Source: Salinispirillum marinum
Lineage (GTDB): Bacteria > Pseudomonadota > Gammaproteobacteria > Pseudomonadales > Natronospirillaceae
Assembly (NCBI RefSeq): GCF_042651565.1
Contig: NZ_JBHSDF010000003.1
Strand: one strand, 5' to 3'
Length of the DNA: 64,000 nucleotides
Made by a program: the position numbers and the translations under genes. Below are positions 25,518 through 34,478 of the stretch, in pieces (positions within the stretch are counted from its first letter, which is position 1; every line of letters begins with the position of its first letter). A model generated the notes under the pieces. The model was not told the DNA's origin and searched no databases. It saw only the letters and a list, made by a program, of their open reading frames with translations.

Positions 25518-28217
25518 TTAGGCTAGCTTGCCATGACAGTGCTTATACTTCTTACCCGAACCACAAGGACAAGACTCATTACGCCCTACCTTTGGCACGG
25601 CATCGGCGTCGGCCGAATCATTGCCTTGCGCCAACGCTTCCGCTTGTTGCTTCTGCAGTACTTGCAAGGCTTTTTGCTGCTCAGCACGTCTACGGTCCAT
25701 TTCTTCCACTTCTTCGCGGCTACGAACCTGCACATGCGAGAGTAACTTGATGGCTTCACGCTTCACTTGCTCCAACATCTCTTGGAACAAAATAAAGGCT
25801 TCGCGTTTGTACTCTTGCTTCGGATTCTTCTGCGCGTAACCACGCAAATGGATACCTTGACGCAATTGATCCATGGCGTAGAGGTGTTCTTTCCACAGCT
25901 GGTCCAATACCTGCAACATCACCTGCTTTTCAAATTGACGCAACGCATCCGCACCTGCAACATCCTGTTTAGCACGATAGGCTGTAACGATTTCGTCCAA
26001 CACCTGTTTGCGGATGCTTTTTTCATCCATATGGTCGTTACTGTCCAACCACGACTGAATCGGCAACTGCACCGCAAAAGCCGTCTGCAGATGGGCCGTT
26101 AGGCCAGCAATGTCCCACTGTTCGGACAAGCTTTGTGGCGGGATAAATTCATCAATGGCCGCGTTCACGACATCGTTGCGGATGTTGTCGATGATCTCGG
26201 TAAGATCCTCTTCGTCCATCAGTTCGTCGCGCTGCTGGTAGACCACGGTACGTTGATCATTAGCCACATCATCATATTCCAGTAATTGCTTACGAATATC
26301 GAAGTTGCGGTTTTCAACTTTGCGTTGCGCTTTTTCAATGGCATTGCTGACCATTTTGGCTTCTAAGGCTTCACCCTTATCCATGCCTAAACCTTGCATG
26401 ATGGATTTCATGCGGTCAGACATAAAGATGCGCATGAAATTGTCTTCCAGCGACAAGTAGAAGCGCGAAGAACCAGGGTCGCCCTGACGTCCGGACCGAC
26501 CACGCAACTGATTGTCAATACGACGTGACTCGTGCCGTTCGGTGCCAATAATATGCAAACCACCAGCGGCTAAAACCGCATCATGGCGCTCTTGCCAGGC
26601 TGCTTTGATCGCTGCTACTTGCTCGGCGCTCGGGTTTTCGAGTGCCTTTACTTCAGATTCCCAATTACCACCCAATACGATGTCGGTTCCCCGGCCGGCC
26701 ATGTTGGTGGCAATGGTTACCGCGCCTGCACGTCCGGCATCAGCAATGATTTGTGCTTCGTTGGCGTGGTTTTTGGCGTTCAACACATTATGTTTTATGC
26801 CTTCTTTGGTCAGAGCATCAGAAATACGCTCTGAGGCTTCAACAGACGCCGTTCCGACCAGCACTGGACGACCGCTTTTCACACAGGCTTGAATGTCTTT
26901 AATCACCGCTTGGTATTTTTCGGCTTCCGACATGTAGACCAAATCGTTATGGTCAATACGCGTAACCTGACGGTTCGTCGGGATTACCACGACATCCAAA
27001 CCGTAAATTTGGTTCAACTCAAACGCTTCGGTATCTGCCGTGCCCGTCATACCGGAGAGCTTACTGTACAAACGGAAGTAGTTCTGGAAGGTGGTGGAGG
27101 CGAGCGTTTGATTCTCGCGCTGAATGGGCAACCCTTCTTTGGCCTCAATGGCTTGGTGCAGGCCTTCACTCCAACGCCGCCCCGGCATGGTACGGCCGGT
27201 ATGTTCATCGACAATGACAACGTCTTTGTCTTGGACGATGTAATCTACGTTGCGTTGAAAAAGATTGTGCGCCCGCAACGCGGCATGCGCGTGATGCAGT
27301 AATGTCAGGTTTTGTGGTGAATACAACGACTCGCCTTCTTGCAACAGGCCTGCGTCGATCAGCATGGACTCCAGACGCTCGTGGCCCTGTTCAGTCAGCT
27401 CCACCAAACGGTCTTTTTCGTCTATTTTAAAATCGCCTGCCTGCTCTTCAACACCTTCCTCTGCGGGAATATGGCGTTTGAGCTTTGGGATCAATTTATT
27501 CAGTTGAATGTACTTATCGGAACTGTCTTCTGCCGGACCAGAAATGATTAACGGCGTACGTGCTTCGTCAATCAAAATCGAATCGACTTCGTCTACCACC
27601 GCGAAAACATGCCCGCGCTGATACTTGTCTTCTTTGCGGAAGGCCATGTTATCCCGCAAGTAGTCAAAGCCCATTTCGTTGTTGGTGCCATAGGTGATGT
27701 CGCACTGATACGCAGCACGCTTTTCCTCTGGCGGTTGTTGACCGCGCACAATACCGACAGTCAGGCCGAGGAATTCGTACAGCGGGCGCATCCAGTTGGC
27801 ATCGCGCGCGGCCAGATAATCGTTGACCGTCACGATGTGAACGCCTTCGCCTGCCAGCGCATTCAAATAGGCAGCCAAGGTCGCCACCAGGGTCTTACCT
27901 TCACCGGTTTTCATCTCGGCCACTTTGCCGCTGTGCAACACCATTCCGCCGATGAGCTGAACATCGAAATGGCGCATGCCCATAACTCGCTTACTGGCTT
28001 CACGGCATACCGCAAAGGCTTCCGGTAACAGGGCATCTAAGGTTGCACCACCCGAATAGCGAGCTTTCAAGTCTGCCGTTTTGGCTTGCAATCCAGCATC
28101 ATCCAAGGCGGCAATATCCGCTTCTAATTGATTGATCTGGTGAACGATTTTATTAAGGCGCTTGATCTCGCGCTCGTTTTTACTGCCGACAAGTTTTCTG
28201 GCTAACTGAGTAAACAT
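25518..28217 (-). CDS. secA: Preprotein translocase ATPase SecA
   Basis: Motor that pushes preproteins through SecYEG. The 899-residue protein is full length: Walker A MKTGEGKTLVATL near residue 105, VDEVDSILIDEARTPLIISG, the preprotein cross-linking domain, NBD2 with TNMAGRGTDIVLGG and RRIDNQLRGRSGRQGDPGSS-type motif VI, and a C-terminal zinc-binding tail CPCGSGKKYKHC that binds SecB. Between lpxC and secA, E. coli has secM; here the place is taken by an M23 peptidase gene. A likely promoter lies in the gap upstream. Confidence 0.98.
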   Translation of the reverse strand: MFTQLARKLVGSKNEREIKRLNKIVHQINQLEADIAALDDAGLQAKTADLKARYSGGATLDALLPEAFAVCREASKRVMGMRHFDVQLIGGMVLHSGKVAEMKTGEGKTLVATLAAYLNALAGEGVHIVTVNDYLAARDANWMRPLYEFLGLTVGIVRGQQPPEEKRAAYQCDITYGTNNEMGFDYLRDNMAFRKEDKYQRGHVFAVVDEVDSILIDEARTPLIISGPAEDSSDKYIQLNKLIPKLKRHIPAEEGVEEQAGDFKIDEKDRLVELTEQGHERLESMLIDAGLLQEGESLYSPQNLTLLHHAHAALRAHNLFQRNVDYIVQDKDVVIVDEHTGRTMPGRRWSEGLHQAIEAKEGLPIQRENQTLASTTFQNYFRLYSKLSGMTGTADTEAFELNQIYGLDVVVIPTNRQVTRIDHNDLVYMSEAEKYQAVIKDIQACVKSGRPVLVGTASVEASERISDALTKEGIKHNVLNAKNHANEAQIIADAGRAGAVTIATNMAGRGTDIVLGGNWESEVKALENPSAEQVAAIKAAWQERHDAVLAAGGLHIIGTERHESRRIDNQLRGRSGRQGDPGSSRFYLSLEDNFMRIFMSDRMKSIMQGLGMDKGEALEAKMVSNAIEKAQRKVENRNFDIRKQLLEYDDVANDQRTVVYQQRDELMDEEDLTEIIDNIRNDVVNAAIDEFIPPQSLSEQWDIAGLTAHLQTAFAVQLPIQSWLDSNDHMDEKSIRKQVLDEIVTAYRAKQDVAGADALRQFEKQVMLQVLDQLWKEHLYAMDQLRQGIHLRGYAQKNPKQEYKREAFILFQEMLEQVKREAIKLLSHVQVRSREEVEEMDRRRAEQQKALQVLQKQQAEALAQGNDSADADAVPKVGRNESCPCGSGKKYKHCHGKLA

Positions 28218-28250
28218 GACACTCTTTCTGATAAAAAATTAATTGGCGTT

Positions 28251-28259
28251 ACTATACCA
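28251..28259 (-). promoter_or_regulatory. Candidate extended -10 promoter of secA
   Basis: On the minus strand TGG precedes TATAGT (28251-28256), an extended -10 element, 34 bases before the secA start. No good -35 hexamer is seen at the usual distance. Rest of the 158-base gap is AT-rich with a hairpin at its far end. Confidence 0.4.
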
Positions 28260-28352
28260 GAGTTATCAAGGATTTAGGCATGTTCTGTTGCGGGAAATTG
28301 GTGCAGAAATAGCGTAAAAAAGACCGTTAATAGCGACCACATTCGAACAAAG

Positions 28353-28372
28353 GCCGCTTTAACGAAAGCGGC
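28353..28372 (-). terminator. Hairpin after the M23 peptidase gene
   Basis: GCCGCTTT (28353-28360) pairs perfectly with AAAGCGGC (28365-28372) around a four-base loop, three bases after the stop codon. On the minus strand it is followed by CTTTGTT, a weak T tract, so termination may be partial and allow read-through to secA. Confidence 0.5.
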
Positions 28373-28375
28373 GTG

Positions 28376-29302
28376 TTAGTTCATCCGGCGGGTAATGTAA
28401 GGCGCCGGGTCTACAGCCCGACCGTTCAGGAAGACTTCAAAATGTACGTGCGGCGCCGTCGAACGGCCCGTTGACCCCAGCGTAGCAATAGGCTGACCTT
28501 TCTCAACAATATCACCTACGTTCACCAACAACTCCTTATTGTGCGCATAACGGGTCACATAGCCACCGCCATGATTGATATCGACCGTATTGCCATAACC
28601 ACCGCGATCACCACTGTAGACCACGACACCTGAGGCAACCGACATGACATCGATACCTTGGCGACCCGCAAAATCGAGCCCGTTATGCCATGTGATGCGG
28701 CCGGTAAACGGATCCGTACGATAACCGAAACGAGAGCTCATCCACGAGCCTGAACCGACCGGTCGGCCTGCGACAAAGGTTTGCGCATCAATATTGCGAT
28801 TTTGCAGAACGGATTCAAGGATGGACAACTGGTAACTGCGGCTTACGATGTGATCGTCTAACTGGTCAAGCGCTTCCGTGAAGGAGGGTGGCCGATAGGC
28901 CATGCCTTCAGAACTCAACTCTGGCCCGCCGACCCCCGGAACCATGGTAAAGTCGAATTCGCCATCTTGCAGCCCCGCCACTTCAACCAAGCGCTCACCG
29001 AGTGCATCGACCCGGGTCAACCGAGCTTGCAACTCTGCCACCCGAACGGTGAGGGCATCGAGCTGTTCATACGTCAGACGGGACACTTTTTCTACTTCAG
29101 CCTTCTGGCTCTGGATTTCACTCTCCCACTGACTCATGGCATCGCGGCTTAACGCCATCTCATGGATCGGCGCGCCAACACGATACCCACCGTAAAAAGC
29201 ACTACCCAACAGCACAACAAAGGCAGGCAAGACCAACTTACCTAACCAACGCGGAATGTGTGTAGAGCTGCCATGGCGGCGGCTGACAAGAATAATATCC
29301 AT
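28376..29302 (-). CDS. Membrane-anchored M23 (LytM-type) peptidase
   Basis: A 308-residue protein with a cytoplasmic N-terminus, one membrane helix (LVLPAFVVLLGSAFYGGYRVG), a coiled-coil stretch (about residues 40-100) and a C-terminal LytM domain. The metal ligands appear intact: H and D in HNGLDFAG, and HVHFEV near the end, so it may be an active endopeptidase cutting peptidoglycan cross-links. It could instead act as an amidase activator. The layout resembles MepM/NlpD-type factors and the M23 gene found between lpxC and secA in pseudomonads. It lies 21 bases after lpxC. Confidence 0.85.
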   Translation of the reverse strand: MDIILVSRRHGSSTHIPRWLGKLVLPAFVVLLGSAFYGGYRVGAPIHEMALSRDAMSQWESEIQSQKAEVEKVSRLTYEQLDALTVRVAELQARLTRVDALGERLVEVAGLQDGEFDFTMVPGVGGPELSSEGMAYRPPSFTEALDQLDDHIVSRSYQLSILESVLQNRNIDAQTFVAGRPVGSGSWMSSRFGYRTDPFTGRITWHNGLDFAGRQGIDVMSVASGVVVYSGDRGGYGNTVDINHGGGYVTRYAHNKELLVNVGDIVEKGQPIATLGSTGRSTAPHVHFEVFLNGRAVDPAPYITRRMN

Positions 29303-29323
29303 AATCGTTACTTTCTTATGCTT

Positions 29324-30229
29324 CTAAGCCAAAACAGGTCGGTATGAAATCGGCGCTGCTTCAGGAGAATCGAACGTCATGTATTCCCATGTTTCGGGAT
29401 GACAGATCAACTCCCGCAACAGTAAATTATTCAACCCGTGGCCTGATTTCTCAGCGATAAAATGCCCAATCAAGCTGTGACCCAACAGATAGAGGTCACC
29501 CACAGCGTCCAGAATCTTATGTTTAACGAATTCGTCTTCATAACGCAATCCATCTTCATTCAATACCCGATACTCGTCCATGGCAATAGCGTTGTTGAAG
29601 TTAGCACCTAAGGCCAGATTGTTCGCACGCAAGTACTCGAAATCACGCATGAAACCGAATGTTCGGGCCCGACTGATTTCTTTGACAAAGGTAGACGACG
29701 AAAATTCCAAGCTGGCAAATTGGCTGGCTGTGGTAAAAGCAGGATGATCAAACTGGATCTTAAAGCTGATTTTGAATCCGTCATAAGGTTCGAAGCGCGC
29801 GACGCGGTCACCGTCTCGCACTTCGATTGGCCGGATGATGCGAATGTATTTCTTCGCCGCATCTTGTTCGGCTATACCGGCTGATTGCAACAAAAAGACA
29901 AAGGGTCCTGCACTGCCATCCATGATCGGCACTTCAGCCGCACTGACATCGACATATACATTATCAATGCCAAGGCCAGCCAAAGCGGACAGCAAGTGTT
30001 CTACCGTATCGACACGCACATCGCCCTTCATCAAGGTGGTGGACAATGTGGTGTCGCCAACATTCTGTGCGAATGCTTGAATCTCTACTTCTGGATCAAG
30101 GTCTGTCCGACGAAAGACAATCCCTGTGTCCACGGGAGCGGGACGAAGCGTCAAAAAGACCTTCTCTCCAGAATGTAACCCTACGCCCGTCGCTTTGATG
30201 GCGTTTCTTAGGGTACGTTGCTTCACCAT
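29324..30229 (-). CDS. lpxC: UDP-3-O-acyl-N-acetylglucosamine deacetylase LpxC
   Basis: Zinc hydrolase making the committed step of lipid A synthesis. The 301-residue protein has H78 in VEHLLSALAG, and the second zinc site HKILDAVGDLYLLG with the active-site histidine in GHSLIGHFIAEKSGH. AGGA precedes the ATG. The C-terminus is short; in E. coli a C-terminal region governs FtsH degradation, and whether this applies here cannot be told. It lies downstream of ftsZ with its own likely promoter. Confidence 0.97.
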   Translation of the reverse strand: MVKQRTLRNAIKATGVGLHSGEKVFLTLRPAPVDTGIVFRRTDLDPEVEIQAFAQNVGDTTLSTTLMKGDVRVDTVEHLLSALAGLGIDNVYVDVSAAEVPIMDGSAGPFVFLLQSAGIAEQDAAKKYIRIIRPIEVRDGDRVARFEPYDGFKISFKIQFDHPAFTTASQFASLEFSSSTFVKEISRARTFGFMRDFEYLRANNLALGANFNNAIAMDEYRVLNEDGLRYEDEFVKHKILDAVGDLYLLGHSLIGHFIAEKSGHGLNNLLLRELICHPETWEYMTFDSPEAAPISYRPVLA

Positions 30230-30276
30230 GTTGTTGGAATCCTAGTTTAAATTGTGACAAATGCTAATGTGCGTAG

Positions 30277-30285
30277 ATCATAGCA
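30277..30285 (-). promoter_or_regulatory. Candidate extended -10 promoter of lpxC
   Basis: In the 86-base ftsZ-lpxC gap the minus strand reads TGC then TATGAT (30277-30282), an extended -10 element about 47 bases before the lpxC start. The -35 region is weak. Confidence 0.4.
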
Positions 30286-30315
30286 GATAGTCAAGGATTC
30301 CAAAAATACAAAGTG

Positions 30316-31500
30316 TTAATCAGCCTGACGGCGTAAGAACGCCGGAACGTCAAGCAAATCATCCATTCCATGCGACTTTGCGCCGGTATTTTGACTTTTT
30401 ACGGTCTCATCACGGCGACGCATGACCGTTGGACGGTCCAGTTTCTGGTAATTCGTTTCGACTTTTTTACGCGTATTGTCGACCGCGATGACCGGTTTCT
30501 CATCACGCTCACCAATACCCGTCGCCACCACGGTTACCCGAATCTCATCCGTCAACTCTGGATCGATCGCCGTACCGATAACAATCGTCGCGTCTTCAGC
30601 GGCAAATTCTTCAATGATTTCACCGACCGTTTCATATTCCCGTAAGCCCAAGCTAACGCCTGCGGTAATATTCACCAGAACACCACGCGCGCCGCGCAAA
30701 TCAACATCTTCCAACAGCGGCGATTTAATCGCGGCTTCGGCGGCCTTCAAAGCACGGCCTTCGCCGCGTGCAATACCGGCACCCATCATCGCCATACCCA
30801 TTTCTGCCATGACAGTACGAACGTCTGCGAAGTCAACGTTGATCTTACCTTGGCGAATGATCAGGTCAGAAATACCCTGAACCGCATTCAACAAGACGTT
30901 ATCAGCTTCAGCAAACGCATCAAGCAGACTCACATCCTCAGACATCGCGGTCAGCAATTTTTGGTTCGGGATGCAAATCAATGAATCCACGTGCTGGCGC
31001 AAAGCGTCAATGCCTGCGTCGGCCAATTTCATGCGCCGACGGCCTTCGAATTTGAACGGCTTGGTCACCACACCAACGGTCAAAATGCCCAATTCTTTTG
31101 CGACTTCAGCCACTATGGGTGCTGCCCCGGTACCTGTACCACCACCCATGCCAGCGGTAACGAACACCATGTCAGAACCTTGCAAGGCTTCTACAATTTT
31201 GTCGCGGTCTTCCAGCGCCGACTGCCGTCCCACTTCAGGGTTAGCGCCTGCACCCAAACCTTTGGTTAAGGCGCCGCCCAATTGCAACACCGTGGCACCA
31301 TCAAGTACGTCCAAGGCTTGCGCATCGGTGTTCGTGCAGATGAATTGCACGCCCGGCACCTGATTGGTGGTCAGCATGTGCTGCACGGCATTGCAACCGC
31401 CGCCGCCAACGCCAATCACTTTGATGACAGCTTGATTGGGTGATGATTCCACTAAGGTGAACATATCGCCCGATGTCATTGACTTTTCATATTCAGCCAT
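30316..31500 (-). CDS. ftsZ: Cell division tubulin homologue FtsZ
   Basis: GTPase forming the Z ring. From the ATG at 31500, preceded by AGGAG, the protein has 394 residues. The tubulin signature GGGTGTG is at 119-125, and the synergy loop region NVDFADVRTVM is present. A variable linker (about residues 325-378) leads to the C-terminal peptide LDVPAFLRRQAD, which binds FtsA, ZipA and MinC. The frame is open eight codons further 5', without support. MinCDE, which control it, are in the same window. Confidence 0.98.
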   Translation of the reverse strand: MAEYEKSMTSGDMFTLVESSPNQAVIKVIGVGGGGCNAVQHMLTTNQVPGVQFICTNTDAQALDVLDGATVLQLGGALTKGLGAGANPEVGRQSALEDRDKIVEALQGSDMVFVTAGMGGGTGTGAAPIVAEVAKELGILTVGVVTKPFKFEGRRRMKLADAGIDALRQHVDSLICIPNQKLLTAMSEDVSLLDAFAEADNVLLNAVQGISDLIIRQGKINVDFADVRTVMAEMGMAMMGAGIARGEGRALKAAEAAIKSPLLEDVDLRGARGVLVNITAGVSLGLREYETVGEIIEEFAAEDATIVIGTAIDPELTDEIRVTVVATGIGERDEKPVIAVDNTRKKVETNYQKLDRPTVMRRRDETVKSQNTGAKSHGMDDLLDVPAFLRRQAD

Positions 31501-31523
31501 TTTCCCCGCTCCTCTTCTATCCA

Positions 31524-32765
31524 TTAGAAATTGTGTTTGACCATATCTTTAAAGCGCGTAAACCAACCAGCTTGTTGCTTTTGCGCCCGTTTCTTCTTTT
31601 TACTGCCCTGCAATTCCAATTGCTGTAATCCATGCAACAGCAATCCAACCCCCGTTGAGAACACGGGGCTCTGTACGACATCAATTAACCCTGTAACACC
31701 GGTGGGGTAGGCCAACCGAACCGGCATATGAAACACCTCTTCGGCCAGCTCCACCGCTCCTTCCATGCGAGACGTACCGCCCGTCAGCACAATACCCGCC
31801 GGAATCATCTCTTCGTAGCCACTGCGCCGCAGCTCTGCTTGAATCAACGAAAAGAGTTCTTCATAACGTGGCTCCACCACCTCGGCCAGCGCTTGGCGGG
31901 ACAGTTCCCGCGGTGGTCGGTCACCCACGCTGGGCACCTTGATGGACTCATGAGCACCCGCCAGTTGCGCCAGGGCACAGGCATACTTGACTTTGATTTC
32001 TTCAGCGTGCTGCGTTGGCGTCGCAAACGCCATGGCGATGTCATTTGTCACTTGATCACCAGCAATCGGGATGACGGCGGTGTGCCGGATAGCGCCTTCG
32101 GTAAAGATGGCAATATCGGTTGTTCCGCCGCCGATATCGACCATACACACACCCAACTCTTTTTCATCGGCCGTGAGCACGGCATAGCTGGATGCCAGTT
32201 GTTCCAAGATGATCTGATCCACCTCCAGACCACAACGGCGCACACACTTTTCGATGTTCTGCACGGCGTTTTCGGCGGCGGTCACCAAGTGCACCTTGGC
32301 TTCCAAACGCACGCCCGACATGCCGAAGGGCTCTTTAATGCCTTCTTGGTTATCGATGACGTATTCTTGCGGCAAGATGTGCAAAATTTTCTGATCTGCG
32401 GGTATGGCGATGGCTTGCGCGGCATCGATCACCCGCTCGACGTCTGCCTCCTGCACTTCTTTGTCGCGGATTGCCACAATGCCATTGCTGTTGTGGCTGC
32501 GAATATGACTGCCCGCGATTCCCACATGCACGGAGTGAATGTCACAACCCGACATCAATTCCGCTTCTTCAATGGCCCGCTGAATCGATTGCACGGTGGA
32601 TTCAATGTTCACCACCACGCCTTTCTTCATGCCATATGCCGGATGTGAACCCAAGCCGACGACCTCTAAACCGCCGTCCGCCGTCACCAGTCCGACAATG
32701 GCAACCACCTTAGACGTACCAATGTCCAGGCTGACAATCAACTCGCCTTTGTGCGCTGAACTCAT
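31524..32765 (-). CDS. ftsA: Cell division actin homologue FtsA
   Basis: Actin-like ATPase tethering FtsZ to the membrane. From the ATG at 32765 it has 413 residues; GGAG lies at good spacing and the ATG overlaps the ftsQ stop by four bases (ATGA). Visible motifs are SLDIGTSKVVAIVG, the 1C domain, DIGGGTTDIAIF and VLTGGTSRMEGA. The C-terminal amphipathic helix FTRFKDMVKHNF binds membrane. ftsZ starts 23 bases after its stop. Confidence 0.97.
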   Translation of the reverse strand: MSSAHKGELIVSLDIGTSKVVAIVGLVTADGGLEVVGLGSHPAYGMKKGVVVNIESTVQSIQRAIEEAELMSGCDIHSVHVGIAGSHIRSHNSNGIVAIRDKEVQEADVERVIDAAQAIAIPADQKILHILPQEYVIDNQEGIKEPFGMSGVRLEAKVHLVTAAENAVQNIEKCVRRCGLEVDQIILEQLASSYAVLTADEKELGVCMVDIGGGTTDIAIFTEGAIRHTAVIPIAGDQVTNDIAMAFATPTQHAEEIKVKYACALAQLAGAHESIKVPSVGDRPPRELSRQALAEVVEPRYEELFSLIQAELRRSGYEEMIPAGIVLTGGTSRMEGAVELAEEVFHMPVRLAYPTGVTGLIDVVQSPVFSTGVGLLLHGLQQLELQGSKKKKRAQKQQAGWFTRFKDMVKHNF

Positions 32766-33532
32766 ACTGTTTCTCCCACTCCTGCTTCCGTTTTCCATTG
32801 CACTGCTACCCCAAATTGGTACCGCGCATCCATGACGGCAATGGCCCCCGGTTCGGCTCGGTTATCTAAATCACCTAAAACCCGCGCCACTCGGCGCGCG
32901 CGCTGTAAAATATCCTGGCGTCCTAGATAGACCACGACGCCATTGTCTAAATACACGGTCCAAGCACCGCGTTCGGCCAGTTCCAGTGCCGTTATGCGCT
33001 GCCCCATCAAACTGAACATTTGGCTGAATTGCAGATAGTTGGTCATTACGGTGACCGACTGCCCATCAGGCCCCGCCAGACGAGGCAAATCAAACACCAA
33101 GTCGCTTGGCCCAAACACATCACCGCGACTGTTGATAAACGCCTCATCATTCCAATACGCCAGCGGTGTTTGCTCACGCACCGCGATGGCGATCTGATCC
33201 GGCCAACGTCTTGTCACCGTCGCTTGCGCCACCCATGGCAATGTAGCGAGATGCGCCTCAACCGCATGCAACTCTACCCGCCAAAAACTGATGTCTTGAA
33301 ACGGTTGCAGCATAGCCATCAACTCACTTTCATCCTGAAACAACAGATCGGACTCCAAAGACCACTGCACCCGTTCCGGCGACAACCCGCGCACGGCAAA
33401 CACCACCAAAGCAATCGCACAGACGGCGCAGGCGCCCAACACGAAAGGACGCAAACGTAACCAGTCGAACGACGGCAAACGCACGCTTAGCGTGGGCCAC
33501 TGGCGCCGAACGGTTGCTCCCCGACGTGTCAT
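32762..33532 (-). CDS. ftsQ: Cell division protein FtsQ
   Basis: Bitopic divisome protein that joins FtsL and FtsB to the rest of the divisome. It has 256 residues, with a basic cytoplasmic N-terminus, one membrane helix (FVLGACAVCAIALVVFAV), a POTRA domain (FQDISFWRVELHAVEAHLATLPWVAQATVTRRWPD in part) and the FtsQ beta domain. It lies four bases after ddlB and overlaps ftsA. Confidence 0.94.
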   Translation of the reverse strand: MTRRGATVRRQWPTLSVRLPSFDWLRLRPFVLGACAVCAIALVVFAVRGLSPERVQWSLESDLLFQDESELMAMLQPFQDISFWRVELHAVEAHLATLPWVAQATVTRRWPDQIAIAVREQTPLAYWNDEAFINSRGDVFGPSDLVFDLPRLAGPDGQSVTVMTNYLQFSQMFSLMGQRITALELAERGAWTVYLDNGVVVYLGRQDILQRARRVARVLGDLDNRAEPGAIAVMDARYQFGVAVQWKTEAGVGETV

Positions 33533-33536
33533 TCCT

Positions 33537-34478
33537 TCACGCTCCTTCCCCGCTCAAAATCGCTTCAATCAAGGCCGTAAAATCCAACCCGGCGGCCTTA
33601 GCTGCCATCGGAACCAGGCTATGGCTGGTCAATCCGGGAACGGTATTGGCCTCTAACAAGTACCATCGACCATCGGCATCACGCATGGCATCGATACGGC
33701 CCCAACCGGTGCAACCTAAGGCAACAAAGGCTTGACGGGCGAGACTTTGTAACTCAGTTTCGTCGGCATCCGACAGCCCACTGGGCAAATGATAGGCGGT
33801 GTCATCACGCTCATATTTCGCATCGTAGTCATAGAACTCCCCGGCCGATTGCATACGAATCACAGGCAAGGCACGCTGACCCAAAATACTCATGGTGTAC
33901 TCAGGCCCGGCAATAAAGCGTTCCGCCATGACCACGGCATCGTATTGGCGTGCCAAGTGAAAACCGGCCTGCAAGGTGTCAGCGGTGCTGGCGATGGTGA
34001 TGCCAATGCTCGAACCTTCCAGAACCGGTTTAACCACCACCTTACCACCCAGGCGCGCGAGCGTTTCCGTCCAATCAGTGTCTTCGCTCAGCAATTCAAA
34101 AGGTGCTGTCGGTAGCCCGTGTGCGGCCCAAATCTGTTTCGTAACGACTTTATTCATCGCCAGTGCAGAAGCCGCCACGCCGCTGCCGGTATAAGGCAAA
34201 CCGAGCGTTTCGAGAAAACCTTGAATGCTGCCGTCTTCGCCGCCGCGACCGTGCAAGGCGATAAACACCTGCGCAACATCGCCGCTGTTTAACGCTTCAA
34301 TAAAGGGCTCGGCGGTGTCCAAGGGCAGTACGTCATAGCCCTTTTCCTGCAACGCCTTGATCACGGCACGCCCACTGTTCAGCGACACCACCCGTTCTGC
34401 CGATGTACCACCGTAGAGCACAGCAATGCGCCCGGCTGCGTAAGTTAGTGGGGATGGTGAATGCATCGCCTTACTCAT
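33537..34478 (-). CDS. ddlB: D-alanine-D-alanine ligase
   Basis: ATP-grasp ligase making the D-Ala-D-Ala dipeptide for MurF. The 313 residues show VLYGGTSAERVVSLNSG, the GRGGEDGSIQG block, GSSIGIT and the metal-binding end LLEANTVPGLTSHS. Its start overlaps murC by four bases. The position between murC and ftsQ is that of DdlB in the dcw cluster. Confidence 0.96.
   Translation of the reverse strand: MSKAMHSPSPLTYAAGRIAVLYGGTSAERVVSLNSGRAVIKALQEKGYDVLPLDTAEPFIEALNSGDVAQVFIALHGRGGEDGSIQGFLETLGLPYTGSGVAASALAMNKVVTKQIWAAHGLPTAPFELLSEDTDWTETLARLGGKVVVKPVLEGSSIGITIASTADTLQAGFHLARQYDAVVMAERFIAGPEYTMSILGQRALPVIRMQSAGEFYDYDAKYERDDTAYHLPSGLSDADETELQSLARQAFVALGCTGWGRIDAMRDADGRWYLLEANTVPGLTSHSLVPMAAKAAGLDFTALIEAILSGEGA

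Noticed and set aside
31728..32648. 306-codon open frame antisense to ftsA
   Set aside because: Histidine-, arginine- and leucine-rich translation with no family; it is the shadow of ftsA codon use.
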